This document shows positions 1 to 8,171 of a stretch of 64,000 nt of DNA, piece by piece (position 1 is the stretch's first letter; each line of letters opens with the position of its first letter). The stretch is from NCBI GenBank assembly GCA_017410325.1, contig JAFQRA010000002.1, positions 27,950 to 91,949 of the forward strand, written 5' to 3'. The notes under the pieces are model-generated. The model was not told the origin of the DNA. It did no database searches and saw only the letters and a list, made by a program, of their open reading frames with translations. Origin of the DNA: Clostridia bacterium. GTDB lineage: Bacteria > Bacillota > Clostridia > Oscillospirales > Acutalibacteraceae. The position numbers and the translations under genes are program-made.

Positions 1-830
1 ATACCCACTGTAGGGATTGTAACGGTCTGAACCTTGCCACCGAAAGACACTGTAAAGGTGGTTTCCTTTTCACCCTGCTCAATATCCTTTGCAACATAGT
101 CGCAGGCCGTGTTTTCTATACCGAATCTTATAACCCTGCGGTCATCAAGCTCAACGGTTGAAAGTAAATCATCGTCACCGTTTACAACGAGCGGTGCACC
201 GGGCTTGAGGCCGTCCAGTATTTCAAGCTTTGCCTTTAGTATGCCCTCTCTGGAGCCGAGGTGCTCAATATGCGAAACGCCGATTTTGCTGATTACGCCT
301 ATGCTCGGCTGAGCAACCTGAGAAAGACGGGAGATTTCGCCGAAGGCGCTCATACCCATTTCAAGTATTGCCGCCTCATAGTCCGCATTCATACGGAAAA
401 CAGTTGTCGGCAGACCGATTTCATTATTGAGGTTGCCCTCATTTTTGAGAGTGTTGTATTTTTCCGACAAAACGGCATAAACCATTTCCTTGGTTGTCGT
501 TTTGCCCACGCTGCCCGTTATGCCTGCAACGGGAATTGAGAACAGCGAACGGTAATATGCTGCAAGAAGCATAAAGGCCTTACCCGTATCCTCCACGAGA
601 AGAACTTCGCCGTCGGTTTCAACGGGCTTTGAGCACACGGCCGCAACGGCACCCTGCTGCAAAGCAGATGCAACAAAGCTGTGCCCGTCAAAGCGTTCAC
701 CGACAAGAGCAATAAAAAGACAGCCCCTTGTGATTTTGCGCGAGTCGGTGCATATACTTAATATCTCCGCGTCCTCACGGCAAGCCGTACCCAATGCGGC
801 GGCTATTTCTTTAAGTCTGAGCGGTATCAT
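1..830 (-). CDS. murF: MurF, UDP-MurNAc-tripeptide:D-Ala-D-Ala ligase (3' end outside window)
   Basis: Cytoplasmic Mur ligase that adds D-Ala-D-Ala to the UDP-MurNAc tripeptide, the last soluble step of peptidoglycan precursor synthesis. Translation from the ATG at 828-830 begins MIPLRLKEIAAAL. It carries the ATP-binding loop GITGSVGKTTTKEM near residue 100, the NEGNLNNEIGLP segment typical of MurF, and a LEMGMS motif. About 276 codons lie in the window; the frame runs open to base 1, so the C-terminal part is missing. An AGGTG ribosome site sits 5 nt before the ATG. It starts 16 nt after the murE stop, so the two are co-transcribed. Identity is secure; the true end is unseen. Confidence 0.95.
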   Translation of the reverse strand, partial: MIPLRLKEIAAALGTACREDAEILSICTDSRKITRGCLFIALVGERFDGHSFVASALQQGAVAAVCSKPVETDGEVLLVEDTGKAFMLLAAYYRSLFSIPVAGITGSVGKTTTKEMVYAVLSEKYNTLKNEGNLNNEIGLPTTVFRMNADYEAAILEMGMSAFGEISRLSQVAQPSIGVISKIGVSHIEHLGSREGILKAKLEILDGLKPGAPLVVNGDDDLLSTVELDDRRVIRFGIENTACDYVAKDIEQGEKETTFTVSFGGKVQTVTIPTVG

Positions 831-846
831 TCACCGCACCTCCGAA

Positions 847-2280
847 CTATTTATTGAGCAGTTCGCGCACGACCTCACGCTCATCATAATGGCGTTTTTC
901 CGTGCCGATAATCTGATAGGTTTCGTGTCCCTTGCCCGCAAGGAGAACGATATCGTTTTCGTTTGCCTCGTTGAGTGCAAACTCGATAGCCTGTGTTCTG
1001 TCCGTAATCGTAACAACGGGAACCTTCGCGCCCTTTGCACCCTCGGCAACCTCGTTGACTATTGTCTGCGGGTCCTCGGTACGGGGATTATCGGAAGTAA
1101 TAACTACAAAGTCGGACATATCTGCGGCAATTTTGCCCATCTGCGGACGCTTTGTTTTGTCTCTGTCGCCGCCGCAGCCGAAAACGGTTATAACTCGTGC
1201 CCGGGCAATTTTACGAAGGGCTGCAAGAATATTCTGAAGTCCGTCGGGAGAATGAGCATAGTCAATTATAACGGTAAAGTCCGTATCGGTGGGAACGACT
1301 TCAATTCTGCCGGGCACACCGGCGGCTTCGCCGAGAGCTTTTGCAACCTCATCCATAGGCAGACCCAGTTCAACGGCACAAACAGCCGCACCCATTGAAT
1401 TATAAACCGTAAAGTCGCCGGGAATCCGCATCTTAATACGCTCAAGTCTGCCGAAGCCGACGAGAATATAGGAAACGCCGCTTGTCTTATATTCGGCATT
1501 CTTTGCCGAATAATCTGCCTTGTCACTCATAACGGAATACTTTACCTTGCGGCAGGAAGTACCCTCTACCATAGCCGTGTGTACTTCATCGTCGCAGTTG
1601 ATAACTGCGGTATCGCACATTTCAAAAAGCTTGTGCTTTGCGGCAATATAGTTTTCAAAATTGCCGTGATAGTCAAGATGATCCTGCGTAAGGTTGGTGA
1701 AAACCGCACTTTCGTAGTGCAGACCCGCAACACGCTGCTGTGCAAGTGCCTGTGAGGAAACCTCCATAACGCAGAATTCACAGCCCGCTTCAACCATTTC
1801 GGCAAAAAGCGAATTGAGCTCAAACGGGTCGGGTGTGGTAAGGTGAGCATCGTATTCCTTGTCCCCTACCATATTTTTGACAGTACCCACAAGGCCCGTT
1901 TTATGGCCTAGGCTTTCAAAAATCGCTTTAAGCAGGAAGCAGGTGGTCGTTTTGCCGTTTGTGCCCGTTACACCGACAAGGCGGAGCTTACGCGCTGGAT
2001 TTGAGAAAAACGAAGCGGCAAGAAGCGAAAACGCTTCTCTCGTGTCTTCAACTATTAACTGGTTTTCACAGCCCGTATCGTGCTGTGCAACAATAAGCAC
2101 CGCACCGTTTCTCACGGCATCTGCCGCCAAATCGTGACCGTCAAAGTGTGCACCCTTTACGCAGACGAATACGCTGCCTTGGCAAACCTTTCGAGAATCC
2201 TCGGTAACAAGCGTTACATCGGCATCCTTCACACCGCAAAAGCCGTAACCGGCACCCTCCAGAAGCTGAAATAATCTCAT
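847..2280 (-). CDS. murE: MurE, UDP-MurNAc-Ala-Glu:diaminopimelate ligase
   Basis: Adds the third amino acid to the peptidoglycan stem peptide in the cytoplasm. The 477-residue length is normal for the family. The P-loop GTNGKTT is at about residues 106-112, and TSDNPRTEDP lies in the C-terminal third. DNPR is the established signature of enzymes specific for meso-diaminopimelate rather than lysine, so the wall should be of the DAP type. HSPDGLQN and GKGHE are further family motifs. It lies 32 nt after the PBP gene and 16 nt before murF in the dcw operon. The start follows an AGAGGAA ribosome site. Confidence 0.97.
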   Translation of the reverse strand: MRLFQLLEGAGYGFCGVKDADVTLVTEDSRKVCQGSVFVCVKGAHFDGHDLAADAVRNGAVLIVAQHDTGCENQLIVEDTREAFSLLAASFFSNPARKLRLVGVTGTNGKTTTCFLLKAIFESLGHKTGLVGTVKNMVGDKEYDAHLTTPDPFELNSLFAEMVEAGCEFCVMEVSSQALAQQRVAGLHYESAVFTNLTQDHLDYHGNFENYIAAKHKLFEMCDTAVINCDDEVHTAMVEGTSCRKVKYSVMSDKADYSAKNAEYKTSGVSYILVGFGRLERIKMRIPGDFTVYNSMGAAVCAVELGLPMDEVAKALGEAAGVPGRIEVVPTDTDFTVIIDYAHSPDGLQNILAALRKIARARVITVFGCGGDRDKTKRPQMGKIAADMSDFVVITSDNPRTEDPQTIVNEVAEGAKGAKVPVVTITDRTQAIEFALNEANENDIVLLAGKGHETYQIIGTEKRHYDEREVVRELLNK

Positions 2281-2312
2281 TTACTTTTTCCTCTTTTAAA
2301 TAATTGTAATAA

Positions 2313-4583
2313 TTATCCGTATATTGAGTCGGAAACACCGGAATACGATTTGAAGTAAACCGTCACCACAGAGCCGTAAGGCACTTTGGTATCCTTAGGC
2401 GTATCCTGACTGTAAGCTAAAATATCGGAGCCCGAGAAGGCGTTGCCCGAAATTTTGATATTCAGGCCCAAATCGTTTGCACTTCGCCTTGCCATTGAAA
2501 GGCTCATACCCGCAAAATCGGGCACCGTAGTCATTTCCTCGTCTCTGTCGTCGGTATAGAGTATTACAACGCCGTTTCTCGGCATAGTCTGGCCGAAGGC
2601 GGGAATCTGCTTTACAACGTTGTCGCCGCTGCCGATTACTCTTACCTTAAGATTATGGTCGTCAGCAATCTGCTTTGCATCCTCAACCGTTCTGCCGGTA
2701 ACGGCAGGTGCGGCAACATCGATAAGCGTCTGTTCCTCTTCGGTATATTCGGGCTCAACGCTTAAATACGTCATAACCTCTTCAACGAGAGCCGCCGCAA
2801 CGGGAGCGGCAATCTGGCCGCCGTTAATCTGTCCGACAGGCTCATCTATTGTAATAAGGATTGCTACCTTGGGGTCGTCACCCGGTGCAACGCAGGAGAA
2901 GGAAGCAACGTACTGGTTGTTTGCCGCACCGATTTTCTGTGAAGTACCCGTTTTGCCGGCAACGTGGAAGCCCGCAACATAGGCGTTCTTACCCGTGCCT
3001 GCGCTGACAACCGCCTCCATCATATCAAGAACGGTTCTTGCCGTAGATTCCGAAACGACCTGCCGCTTGACCGTGGGCTGTGTTTCCTTTATTACGTTGC
3101 CCTCGCCGTCAAGCTGTTTTGCAACTATATAGGGCTTCATCAGCTTGCCGCCGTTGGCAATTGCGGCAATGGCTGTAATCATCTGCATGGGGCTTACCTG
3201 GAAGGTCTGGCCGAAGGAACAGCTCGAAAGCTGTGAAATGCCCATTTTTTCCTGCGTGTGGTAGGTAACGCCTGCCTTGGGCACAGCTTCACCCGAAAGG
3301 TCGATGCCCGTGGTTTCGGTAAAGCCGAAAGCTTCAAAATATTCGCAGAACTTTTCAACGCCGAGTTTCTGACCGACGGTGATAAAGAACGGGTTGCAGG
3401 AATTCATAAGAGCCATCTGAAGATTCTGTCTGCCGTGGCCCTCGTGCTTGTGGCACTTGATATAGTTGTTGGCAACCTGAATACCGCCCACGCAGGTATA
3501 GGACATATCCTTTGTTGCAACGCCCTCTTCAAGGGCGGCGGCAAGCGTGATAACCTTGAAAACCGAGCCGGGCTCGTAAGTATCGCTTATTGTTCTGTTT
3601 CTCCACTGCGCCTGACGGGCAATTGAAACAGCCTCGTTCTTGGCGGCAGGGTCTTCAATAGCCGCAATTTCAGTATTGACCGCCTCGCTGAGAATCGTAT
3701 AAGGCTGGTTGAGGTCATAGTCGGGCTGGTTGGACATAGCCAGAATCGCGCCCGTTTCAACATCCATAACAAGACCGTAGGCGGCATTTGCCTGTGCACT
3801 CTCGTACGCCTTTTCAAGCTCTGCTTCAAGCAGGCTCTGTATCGTTTCATCAATCGTGAGAACAAGGCTTGTGCCCTGCTGTGCAGCGTAGCTTGCGGTG
3901 TATTCGATGGGCATACTGCCGAGCGTACCGTTCTTGGCGGTAATTACTCTGCCGGGGATGCCTGTGAGAACGTTGTCGTACTTGTATTCAAGGCCCTCGA
4001 TACCGACATCATCCGTACCCGTAAAGCCGATAATGGTTGAAGCAAGTGAATTGTAGGGGTAGTAACGCTTGGTGTCGGGCTCGATACCTACACAGTCGTA
4101 AAGCTCGTTTTCGGAAATAAACTCGCTGACACGGTTTTTGGCTTCAAGCTCAACCTCGCCCTTGATTTTCTGGTAACCGCTTGTGGATTTGAGCGATTTT
4201 TCGTAAATGCTTTCAGCCTCGACGCCGAGAATTTCGGCAAGGCCGTTTGAAACGAGGCGTCTTTTAGCTTCAAGCGCAGTCTTTATTGCGTCCTCGGTTT
4301 TGTCTTTTTCATTTACCTTGATGTTTGACGGGTCAATAAACACCTTCCACGCAGTAGCGCTCTGAGCAAGAATTCTGCCGTTGCAGTCGTAAATCGTGCC
4401 GCGAAGCGCCTGAACGGAGCTGTCGCCGAGCTGCTGAAGCTCCGCCTTCTGCCTGTACTCCTCGCCGTCAATAAGCTGAAGCTTCGCAAGGCGCACCATA
4501 CCTGTTCCAAAGCCCAGAACAAGCACGAGAGCCAGAAGTATACCTGCTCTTTTAATCATAAGTTTTGACGGCTTTGAGGCCAT
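2313..4583 (-). CDS. spoVD: SpoVD/FtsI-type class B penicillin-binding protein with two PASTA domains
   Basis: Membrane-anchored peptidoglycan DD-transpeptidase of the division or sporulation septum. The protein has 756 residues: an N-terminal membrane segment (about 13-33), a PBP dimer domain (about 55-230), and a transpeptidase domain with all three active-site motifs (SVFK at 340-343, SCN at 395-397, KTGT at 544-547). Two C-terminal PASTA domains follow at about 625-690 and 692-750. Clostridial dcw clusters often carry both ftsI and spoVD; here only one such gene sits between the ftsL-like gene and murE. The two PASTA repeats resemble SpoVD or Pbp2B/Pbp2X types, so a vegetative role is equally possible. 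GAAGGAG precedes the ATG. Confidence 0.85.
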   Translation of the reverse strand: MASKPSKLMIKRAGILLALVLVLGFGTGMVRLAKLQLIDGEEYRQKAELQQLGDSSVQALRGTIYDCNGRILAQSATAWKVFIDPSNIKVNEKDKTEDAIKTALEAKRRLVSNGLAEILGVEAESIYEKSLKSTSGYQKIKGEVELEAKNRVSEFISENELYDCVGIEPDTKRYYPYNSLASTIIGFTGTDDVGIEGLEYKYDNVLTGIPGRVITAKNGTLGSMPIEYTASYAAQQGTSLVLTIDETIQSLLEAELEKAYESAQANAAYGLVMDVETGAILAMSNQPDYDLNQPYTILSEAVNTEIAAIEDPAAKNEAVSIARQAQWRNRTISDTYEPGSVFKVITLAAALEEGVATKDMSYTCVGGIQVANNYIKCHKHEGHGRQNLQMALMNSCNPFFITVGQKLGVEKFCEYFEAFGFTETTGIDLSGEAVPKAGVTYHTQEKMGISQLSSCSFGQTFQVSPMQMITAIAAIANGGKLMKPYIVAKQLDGEGNVIKETQPTVKRQVVSESTARTVLDMMEAVVSAGTGKNAYVAGFHVAGKTGTSQKIGAANNQYVASFSCVAPGDDPKVAILITIDEPVGQINGGQIAAPVAAALVEEVMTYLSVEPEYTEEEQTLIDVAAPAVTGRTVEDAKQIADDHNLKVRVIGSGDNVVKQIPAFGQTMPRNGVVILYTDDRDEEMTTVPDFAGMSLSMARRSANDLGLNIKISGNAFSGSDILAYSQDTPKDTKVPYGSVVTVYFKSYSGVSDSIYG

Positions 4584-4620
4584 GCGAACATTCTCCTTCT
4601 CTTTTCATTATTTTATTATT

Positions 4621-4781
4621 GGGTGTCTTTTGAAAATTATTGTGTAAAGATTGCGTAGCAATTTTTTCGTCAGAAAAGTTTCAAAAGCACAGGTAATACT
4701 TTGTGTATTGCCGAGCATTTTGGAACGATATGGCGGAAAAAGAGCACACAAGATTTGCGCAATAATTTTCAAAAGGCGCCC
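4621..4781. repeat. 161-bp imperfect palindrome inside the dcw cluster
   Basis: The two halves are inverted copies centred near 4701. The outer 25 bases of each arm (gggtgtcttttgaaaattat... and its partner ending at 4781) differ only at a few positions. The innermost arms are ggtaatac and gtattgcc around a short loop. The arms stay recognisably complementary over most of the length, including matching AAAAGCACAGG/TGCTCGG tracts. It has no coding capacity that I accept. It lies between the ftsL-like gene and the PBP gene, so a minus-strand transcript would fold it into one long hairpin. A MITE-like insertion or an RNA-level regulator are both possible. Confidence 0.75.
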
Positions 4782-4797
4782 TTTTTTAGGGCAAAAT

Positions 4798-4828
4798 GAC
4801 GAGAGTTATGAAAACACTAACTCCCGTC
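4798..4828 (-). terminator. Hairpin downstream of the ftsL-like gene
   Basis: An inverted repeat with arms gacgagagtta and taactcccgtc (one mismatch) around a 9-nt loop. On the minus strand it is followed by ATTTTG, a weak uridine run. It may act as a partial terminator or RNA-end stabiliser between the ftsL-like gene and the palindrome. Confidence 0.4.
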
Positions 4829-4870
4829 GTTGTAACTATATATATTATTATTTTTAACCTTAATATATTA

Positions 4871-5326
4871 TTACTGCGCAGGGATTATTTCGTTGCCTGT
4901 TTCAAGGTCGAAATAGATTATCTGGTAACGCTCCCTTTTAACCATACCGAGCACATTCTCGGCATAGTCCTGAACGTTTTCAAGGGATATTTTTGAATTG
5001 AGAGCCATATTAAGGCGTGTGTTTTCGCTTCTCTTTTCGTTGAGCTCCTTATCAAGGCTTACAATCTCACCGTTGAGCTCGTTAATCTGAACCCTGTAAT
5101 TGATATTGGAAGCAATGAAAGCAAAGCAGACAGCCGCAACAACGACGAACTTTGCAATCTTTATAAGATTGAAGCGTCTTTCCGCCCTGAGCTCCTGCGC
5201 AGTCTTGCGCTGAGGCTTTACAAGCGTCGGACGAGCGGCCGGCTGCTGAACGGTCTTTTCTTTTTTGGGGGCTGCGGAAGAGAATCTGTCAAGATCGTAA
5301 GCGATGTTTTCGTTCATGTAAGCCAA
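4871..5326 (-). CDS. FtsL-like cell-division membrane protein
   Basis: A 151-residue bitopic protein. The basic N-terminal cytoplasmic part (about 1-55) contains a QRKTAQELRAERR tract. A single membrane segment follows (about 58-76), then an extracellular heptad-rich stretch with QINELNGEIVSLDKELNEKR, typical of the FtsL/DivIC coiled coil. It lies 27 nt after rsmH, the position of ftsL in Firmicutes dcw clusters, where FtsL joins FtsB/DivIC in the septal complex. Sequence similarity in this family is low, so the call rests on topology and synteny. Confidence 0.8.
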   Translation of the reverse strand: MAYMNENIAYDLDRFSSAAPKKEKTVQQPAARPTLVKPQRKTAQELRAERRFNLIKIAKFVVVAAVCFAFIASNINYRVQINELNGEIVSLDKELNEKRSENTRLNMALNSKISLENVQDYAENVLGMVKRERYQIIYFDLETGNEIIPAQ

Positions 5327-5353
5327 GGCTTTGTCCTCCGTTTGTGAATTTGG

Positions 5354-6274
5354 TTAAAGTTTTTCGATGGTGCGCAGCTTTGCGCTGCGGCTTCTGGAGT
5401 TTTCTTCAAGCTCCTGTTTTGTTGCCGTTTTCGGCTTGTGTGTTCTGCCAAGCGGTTTTTTGCCGCAGATACACACGGGGAACTCAGGCGGGCAGGTGCA
5501 ACCAACAGTGAAGTCAGAAAAGGCATTTTTGACGATTTTATCCTCAAGCGAATGGAAAGTGATGATTGCCAACCTGCCGCCTCTGTTAAGCGAATGGAAC
5601 ATATCGTGAACTGCGCGGTCAAGATTAGTGAGTTCGCCGTTGACCTCAATGCGCAGAGCCATAAAACTTTTTTTAGCGGGGTGTCCGTCCCGCCTTGCGG
5701 CGGCGGGATACGCACTCTTGATTATTTCGGCAAGCTGAAGGGTTGTTTCTATTCTGCCCTTTGCTCTCTCCCTGACTATTGCCTGAGCAATACGGGGAGC
5801 GAATTTTTCTTCGCCGAAGGTGTAAAGGATGTTTCTCAGCTCGTTTTCGGAAAGTGTGTTTACCAAATCCGCCGCACTCGTGCCGCTTTTGCTCATTCGC
5901 ATATCAAGCGGTGCATCGCGGTGGAACGAAAAGCCTCTTTCGGCTTCGTCGAGCTGGTAGGAGCTGACTCCCAGGTCAGCCATTATCGAATCGGCACCGT
6001 CCGTGCCGAGTGACTGAAGAATCTCCTTTATGTTAAAGAAGTTGTCGTTGACTATTGTTACTCTGCGGTCGCCCTCAAAGCGTTTGGTGAGTACGGCTAT
6101 TGCATCGGGGTCGCGGTCGATAACGATTAATCTGCCGTTTTTGCCGAGCCGCTCAAGTGCCGCAGCGCTGTGACCGCCTCCGCCGCCCGTACAGTCAACC
6201 ACCGTGCCGTCGGGCTTTATGTTGAGAGCGTCTATCGTTTCGTCGAACAGAACCGACTTGTGGTTAAATTCCAT
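5354..6274 (-). CDS. rsmH: RsmH, 16S rRNA (cytosine-1402-N4)-methyltransferase
   Basis: SAM-dependent enzyme (formerly MraW) that methylates C1402 in the decoding centre of 16S rRNA. At 306 residues it has the usual length. It begins with FNHKSVLFDETIDALNIKPDG and carries the SAM loop DCTGGGGGHS, the DLGVSSYQLD motif, and the C-terminal ITFHSLEDKIVKN signature. It follows mraZ by 17 nt and precedes the ftsL-like gene, the standard order of the dcw operon. A GGGAGAG ribosome site supports the ATG at 6272-6274. Confidence 0.97.
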   Translation of the reverse strand: MEFNHKSVLFDETIDALNIKPDGTVVDCTGGGGGHSAAALERLGKNGRLIVIDRDPDAIAVLTKRFEGDRRVTIVNDNFFNIKEILQSLGTDGADSIMADLGVSSYQLDEAERGFSFHRDAPLDMRMSKSGTSAADLVNTLSENELRNILYTFGEEKFAPRIAQAIVRERAKGRIETTLQLAEIIKSAYPAAARRDGHPAKKSFMALRIEVNGELTNLDRAVHDMFHSLNRGGRLAIITFHSLEDKIVKNAFSDFTVGCTCPPEFPVCICGKKPLGRTHKPKTATKQELEENSRSRSAKLRTIEKL

Positions 6275-6291
6275 TAAGCTGCTCTCCCGAC

Positions 6292-6747
6292 TCAGAAATT
6301 AAGCTTGGGTGTACCCACTACCCTGCCTGCGTGGCTTTCCGCCTCCGCCTTCGCAAAGGTTTCGGGGTCCCATATTTCGAGGCGTTTCATATTGCCGATT
6401 ATGATAACCTCGTCTTTTAAGCCTGCGTACTCGCACATATCGGCGCTGATTGTTACTCTGCCCTGCTTGTCCATCGTGACGTCTTCGGAGTAGCGGTACA
6501 AATCTCTGCGCTCCCACTCCTGCTCGTCGGTAAGCTCGCCGAGTGAGTTTTTCTGGTTGAGCTCGTCGCAAAGCTCGTCCCACGTTTCTTCGGGGAAAAC
6601 GTAAAGGCCGATTAACGGCTGCGGAGCACGGCACATAACAAAATTGGTGCCAAGGGGTTCACGGTACTTGGCAGGGATAAAAAGACGGTTCTTCGCATCA
6701 AGTCCGTGGCGGTAAGTGCCTTTAAATTTCATGTATGCCAAGCCCAT
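6292..6747 (-). CDS. mraZ: MraZ, division/cell wall cluster regulator
   Basis: DNA-binding protein of the SpoVT/AbrB fold that caps dcw operons and represses its own promoter in studied bacteria. The 151 residues contain two AbrB-like repeats, with KFKGTYRHGLDAKNRLFIPAKYR early and KQGRVTISADMCEYAGL later. The listed start gives MGLAYMKF. The family normally begins at the MKFKG methionine (6732), but AAGGAG lies only 3 nt before the first ATG and 18 nt before the second, so the start is uncertain. It is the first gene of the operon. Confidence 0.93.
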   Translation of the reverse strand: MGLAYMKFKGTYRHGLDAKNRLFIPAKYREPLGTNFVMCRAPQPLIGLYVFPEETWDELCDELNQKNSLGELTDEQEWERRDLYRYSEDVTMDKQGRVTISADMCEYAGLKDEVIIIGNMKRLEIWDPETFAKAEAESHAGRVVGTPKLNF

Positions 6748-6808
6748 TCACTCCTTTTCTATGTATTTTTGCTCTTAAATGGCGCTTTTTCGCTCCACTT
6801 TTAGGTTT

Positions 6809-6837
6809 ATTATAATATTATGCGCCCCATTAGTCAA
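6809..6837 (-). promoter_or_regulatory. SigA promoter of the dcw operon (mraZ)
   Basis: On the minus strand TTGACT (6832-6837) and TATAAT (6809-6814) are separated by exactly 17 nt. Transcription would start near 6802 and leave a leader of about 55 nt. That leader begins with AAAGTGG, resembling the AAAGTG boxes bound by MraZ in mollicutes, but clear tandem copies are not seen. Confidence 0.8.
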
Positions 6838-6984
6838 GTTTTTTGATGAAAAAATCTTGTGCAAACCGTAGAAATATTTATCATATTTTTGTGCATATTG
6901 ATAACATCCATATATGTTGTGGTGAACATTTTTTCAGCCACAATTCTGTTCGTAATTCGCAATAAGTAATGCGTAATTAAACGT

Positions 6985-7025
6985 AAAAAAACGCTTGCAA
7001 TCAACCGCGGATTGCAAGCGTTTTT
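6985..7025 (-). terminator. Rho-independent terminator of the O-acetylation pair
   Basis: A perfect stem (cgcttgcaatc/gattgcaagcg) flanked by A and T runs, so it could work in both directions. It ends the AlgI/DHHW transcription unit before the dcw promoter. The rest of the 308-bp gap 6748-7055 holds only the mraZ promoter and AT-rich sequence. Confidence 0.85.
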
Positions 7026-7055
7026 ATATTATTCTTCCTTTTATTATTTGATTAA

Positions 7056-8156
7056 TTACTTTAAAGTTTCGCTGTTGTTGAGTACAAGTGTACTGTACAG
7101 GTAAAGCACATCGGCGTTTTCAAAATCCACAAAGCGGTCAAGGACGGCGCTCTGGATATAACGGATATCGACAACCGTCACCTTACTGTAGCCGCAGGCC
7201 AGAAGCGGCGCAATGCTGCTGCCGAAGGAATCACGGAAAAGAACAAGCCCTTTGTCGGTCGTTGCATTGGGGTTGTCAATCGTAATCAGTGACAGTGAAC
7301 CCGAAAGAAACATTTCGTAGGGGTCCTTGCCCTGTGCCTTTTCCATATCGTAAACGGACATCGGTTTATCATTCTGCCGGTCGTAAACCTCGAATGAATC
7401 TATCATATCCGAGGTGTAATACTTAATCTGCTCCGCATCAAGCGGCAAGGCAGACTGGCCGTAATAAACGCCGCGGAAGGGTACATCGAGCGTATTTTCT
7501 TTCAAGCCGTCAAAATCAGCACTTGTGCCCATTTCTTCAAGCAATTTTTCTGCCGTATCAAGCAGACTTTCCTGTTTCCAATGAGTATCCGTTTTATAAT
7601 AATCCTTTATATTAAGAAGCTCAAAAATATCTATATATTCTTCGCCCTGCATCTCCTCACAAAGCTGACTGACTAAGGCTTTGTAATTAAGCGAAAGCCT
7701 GCCGCTTGACGGCGCAAGGAAATAGTTTTTATCGGGGATAAGCGAAAGATAAATCTTATTATTTTCATTAAGATACTTTTCTTTGATATAGTTAAACTTC
7801 TTTGCCGCATTGCTGACGGACTCAACGTTCAGCGGATATTCAATCTGTGCGGCGATACCGTTTTCGACATAGATATCGTTATTATCATAATGGCGGAAAA
7901 CGTTTGAAGCAAACAGCGCTTTTACCGTGCGGAAGCCGTCGCGAAGCGGAAACTGGTCGAGGGTATAGCTTTCAAAATCGGTCATAAATTTGCCCGACAT
8001 AATGTTTTCGATGCTCACAACCGGAAACTGTAAAAGTGCCCTGCGCTCCGAAACCGAAAATTCACCCGCAGGCTTGAGGATAAAAGAAACGGAGAGGCCG
8101 AAAATTACAACGGCAAAAACTACGGTTACTGCGATATTTTTTATTTTTGCTTTCAT
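7056..8156 (-). CDS. DHHW/AlgJ-like SGNH-fold protein, polysaccharide O-acetylation
   Basis: Probable extracytoplasmic partner of the adjacent MBOAT acyltransferase, passing acetyl groups to an exported glycan. Residues about 7-27 form an N-terminal membrane anchor. The family motif appears as TDTHWK (usually DHHW), and a C-terminal LFRDSFGSS block supplies a candidate nucleophilic serine of the SGNH-like fold. Start: the frame opens at a GTG (8162), but the ATG at 8154-8156 lies 10 nt from AAGGAGG and is preferred. It begins just after the algI stop, so the two are translated from one message. The substrate glycan is unknown. Confidence 0.8.
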   Translation of the reverse strand: MKAKIKNIAVTVVFAVVIFGLSVSFILKPAGEFSVSERRALLQFPVVSIENIMSGKFMTDFESYTLDQFPLRDGFRTVKALFASNVFRHYDNNDIYVENGIAAQIEYPLNVESVSNAAKKFNYIKEKYLNENNKIYLSLIPDKNYFLAPSSGRLSLNYKALVSQLCEEMQGEEYIDIFELLNIKDYYKTDTHWKQESLLDTAEKLLEEMGTSADFDGLKENTLDVPFRGVYYGQSALPLDAEQIKYYTSDMIDSFEVYDRQNDKPMSVYDMEKAQGKDPYEMFLSGSLSLITIDNPNATTDKGLVLFRDSFGSSIAPLLACGYSKVTVVDIRYIQSAVLDRFVDFENADVLYLYSTLVLNNSETLK

Positions 8157-8171
8157 CTGCACTCTCCCTCC

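Noticed and set aside
730-1398. 222-codon open frame on the plus strand
   Set aside because: Lies antisense to murE and murF, with no ribosome site and a biased composition mirroring the murE codons.
4651-4857. Small plus-strand frames between the ftsL-like and PBP genes
   Set aside because: They read through the 161-bp palindrome; no ribosome site.
6782-6805. Tandem MraZ-binding boxes in the mraZ leader
   Set aside because: Only one AAAGTGG match was seen; the expected run of three or four boxes is missing.
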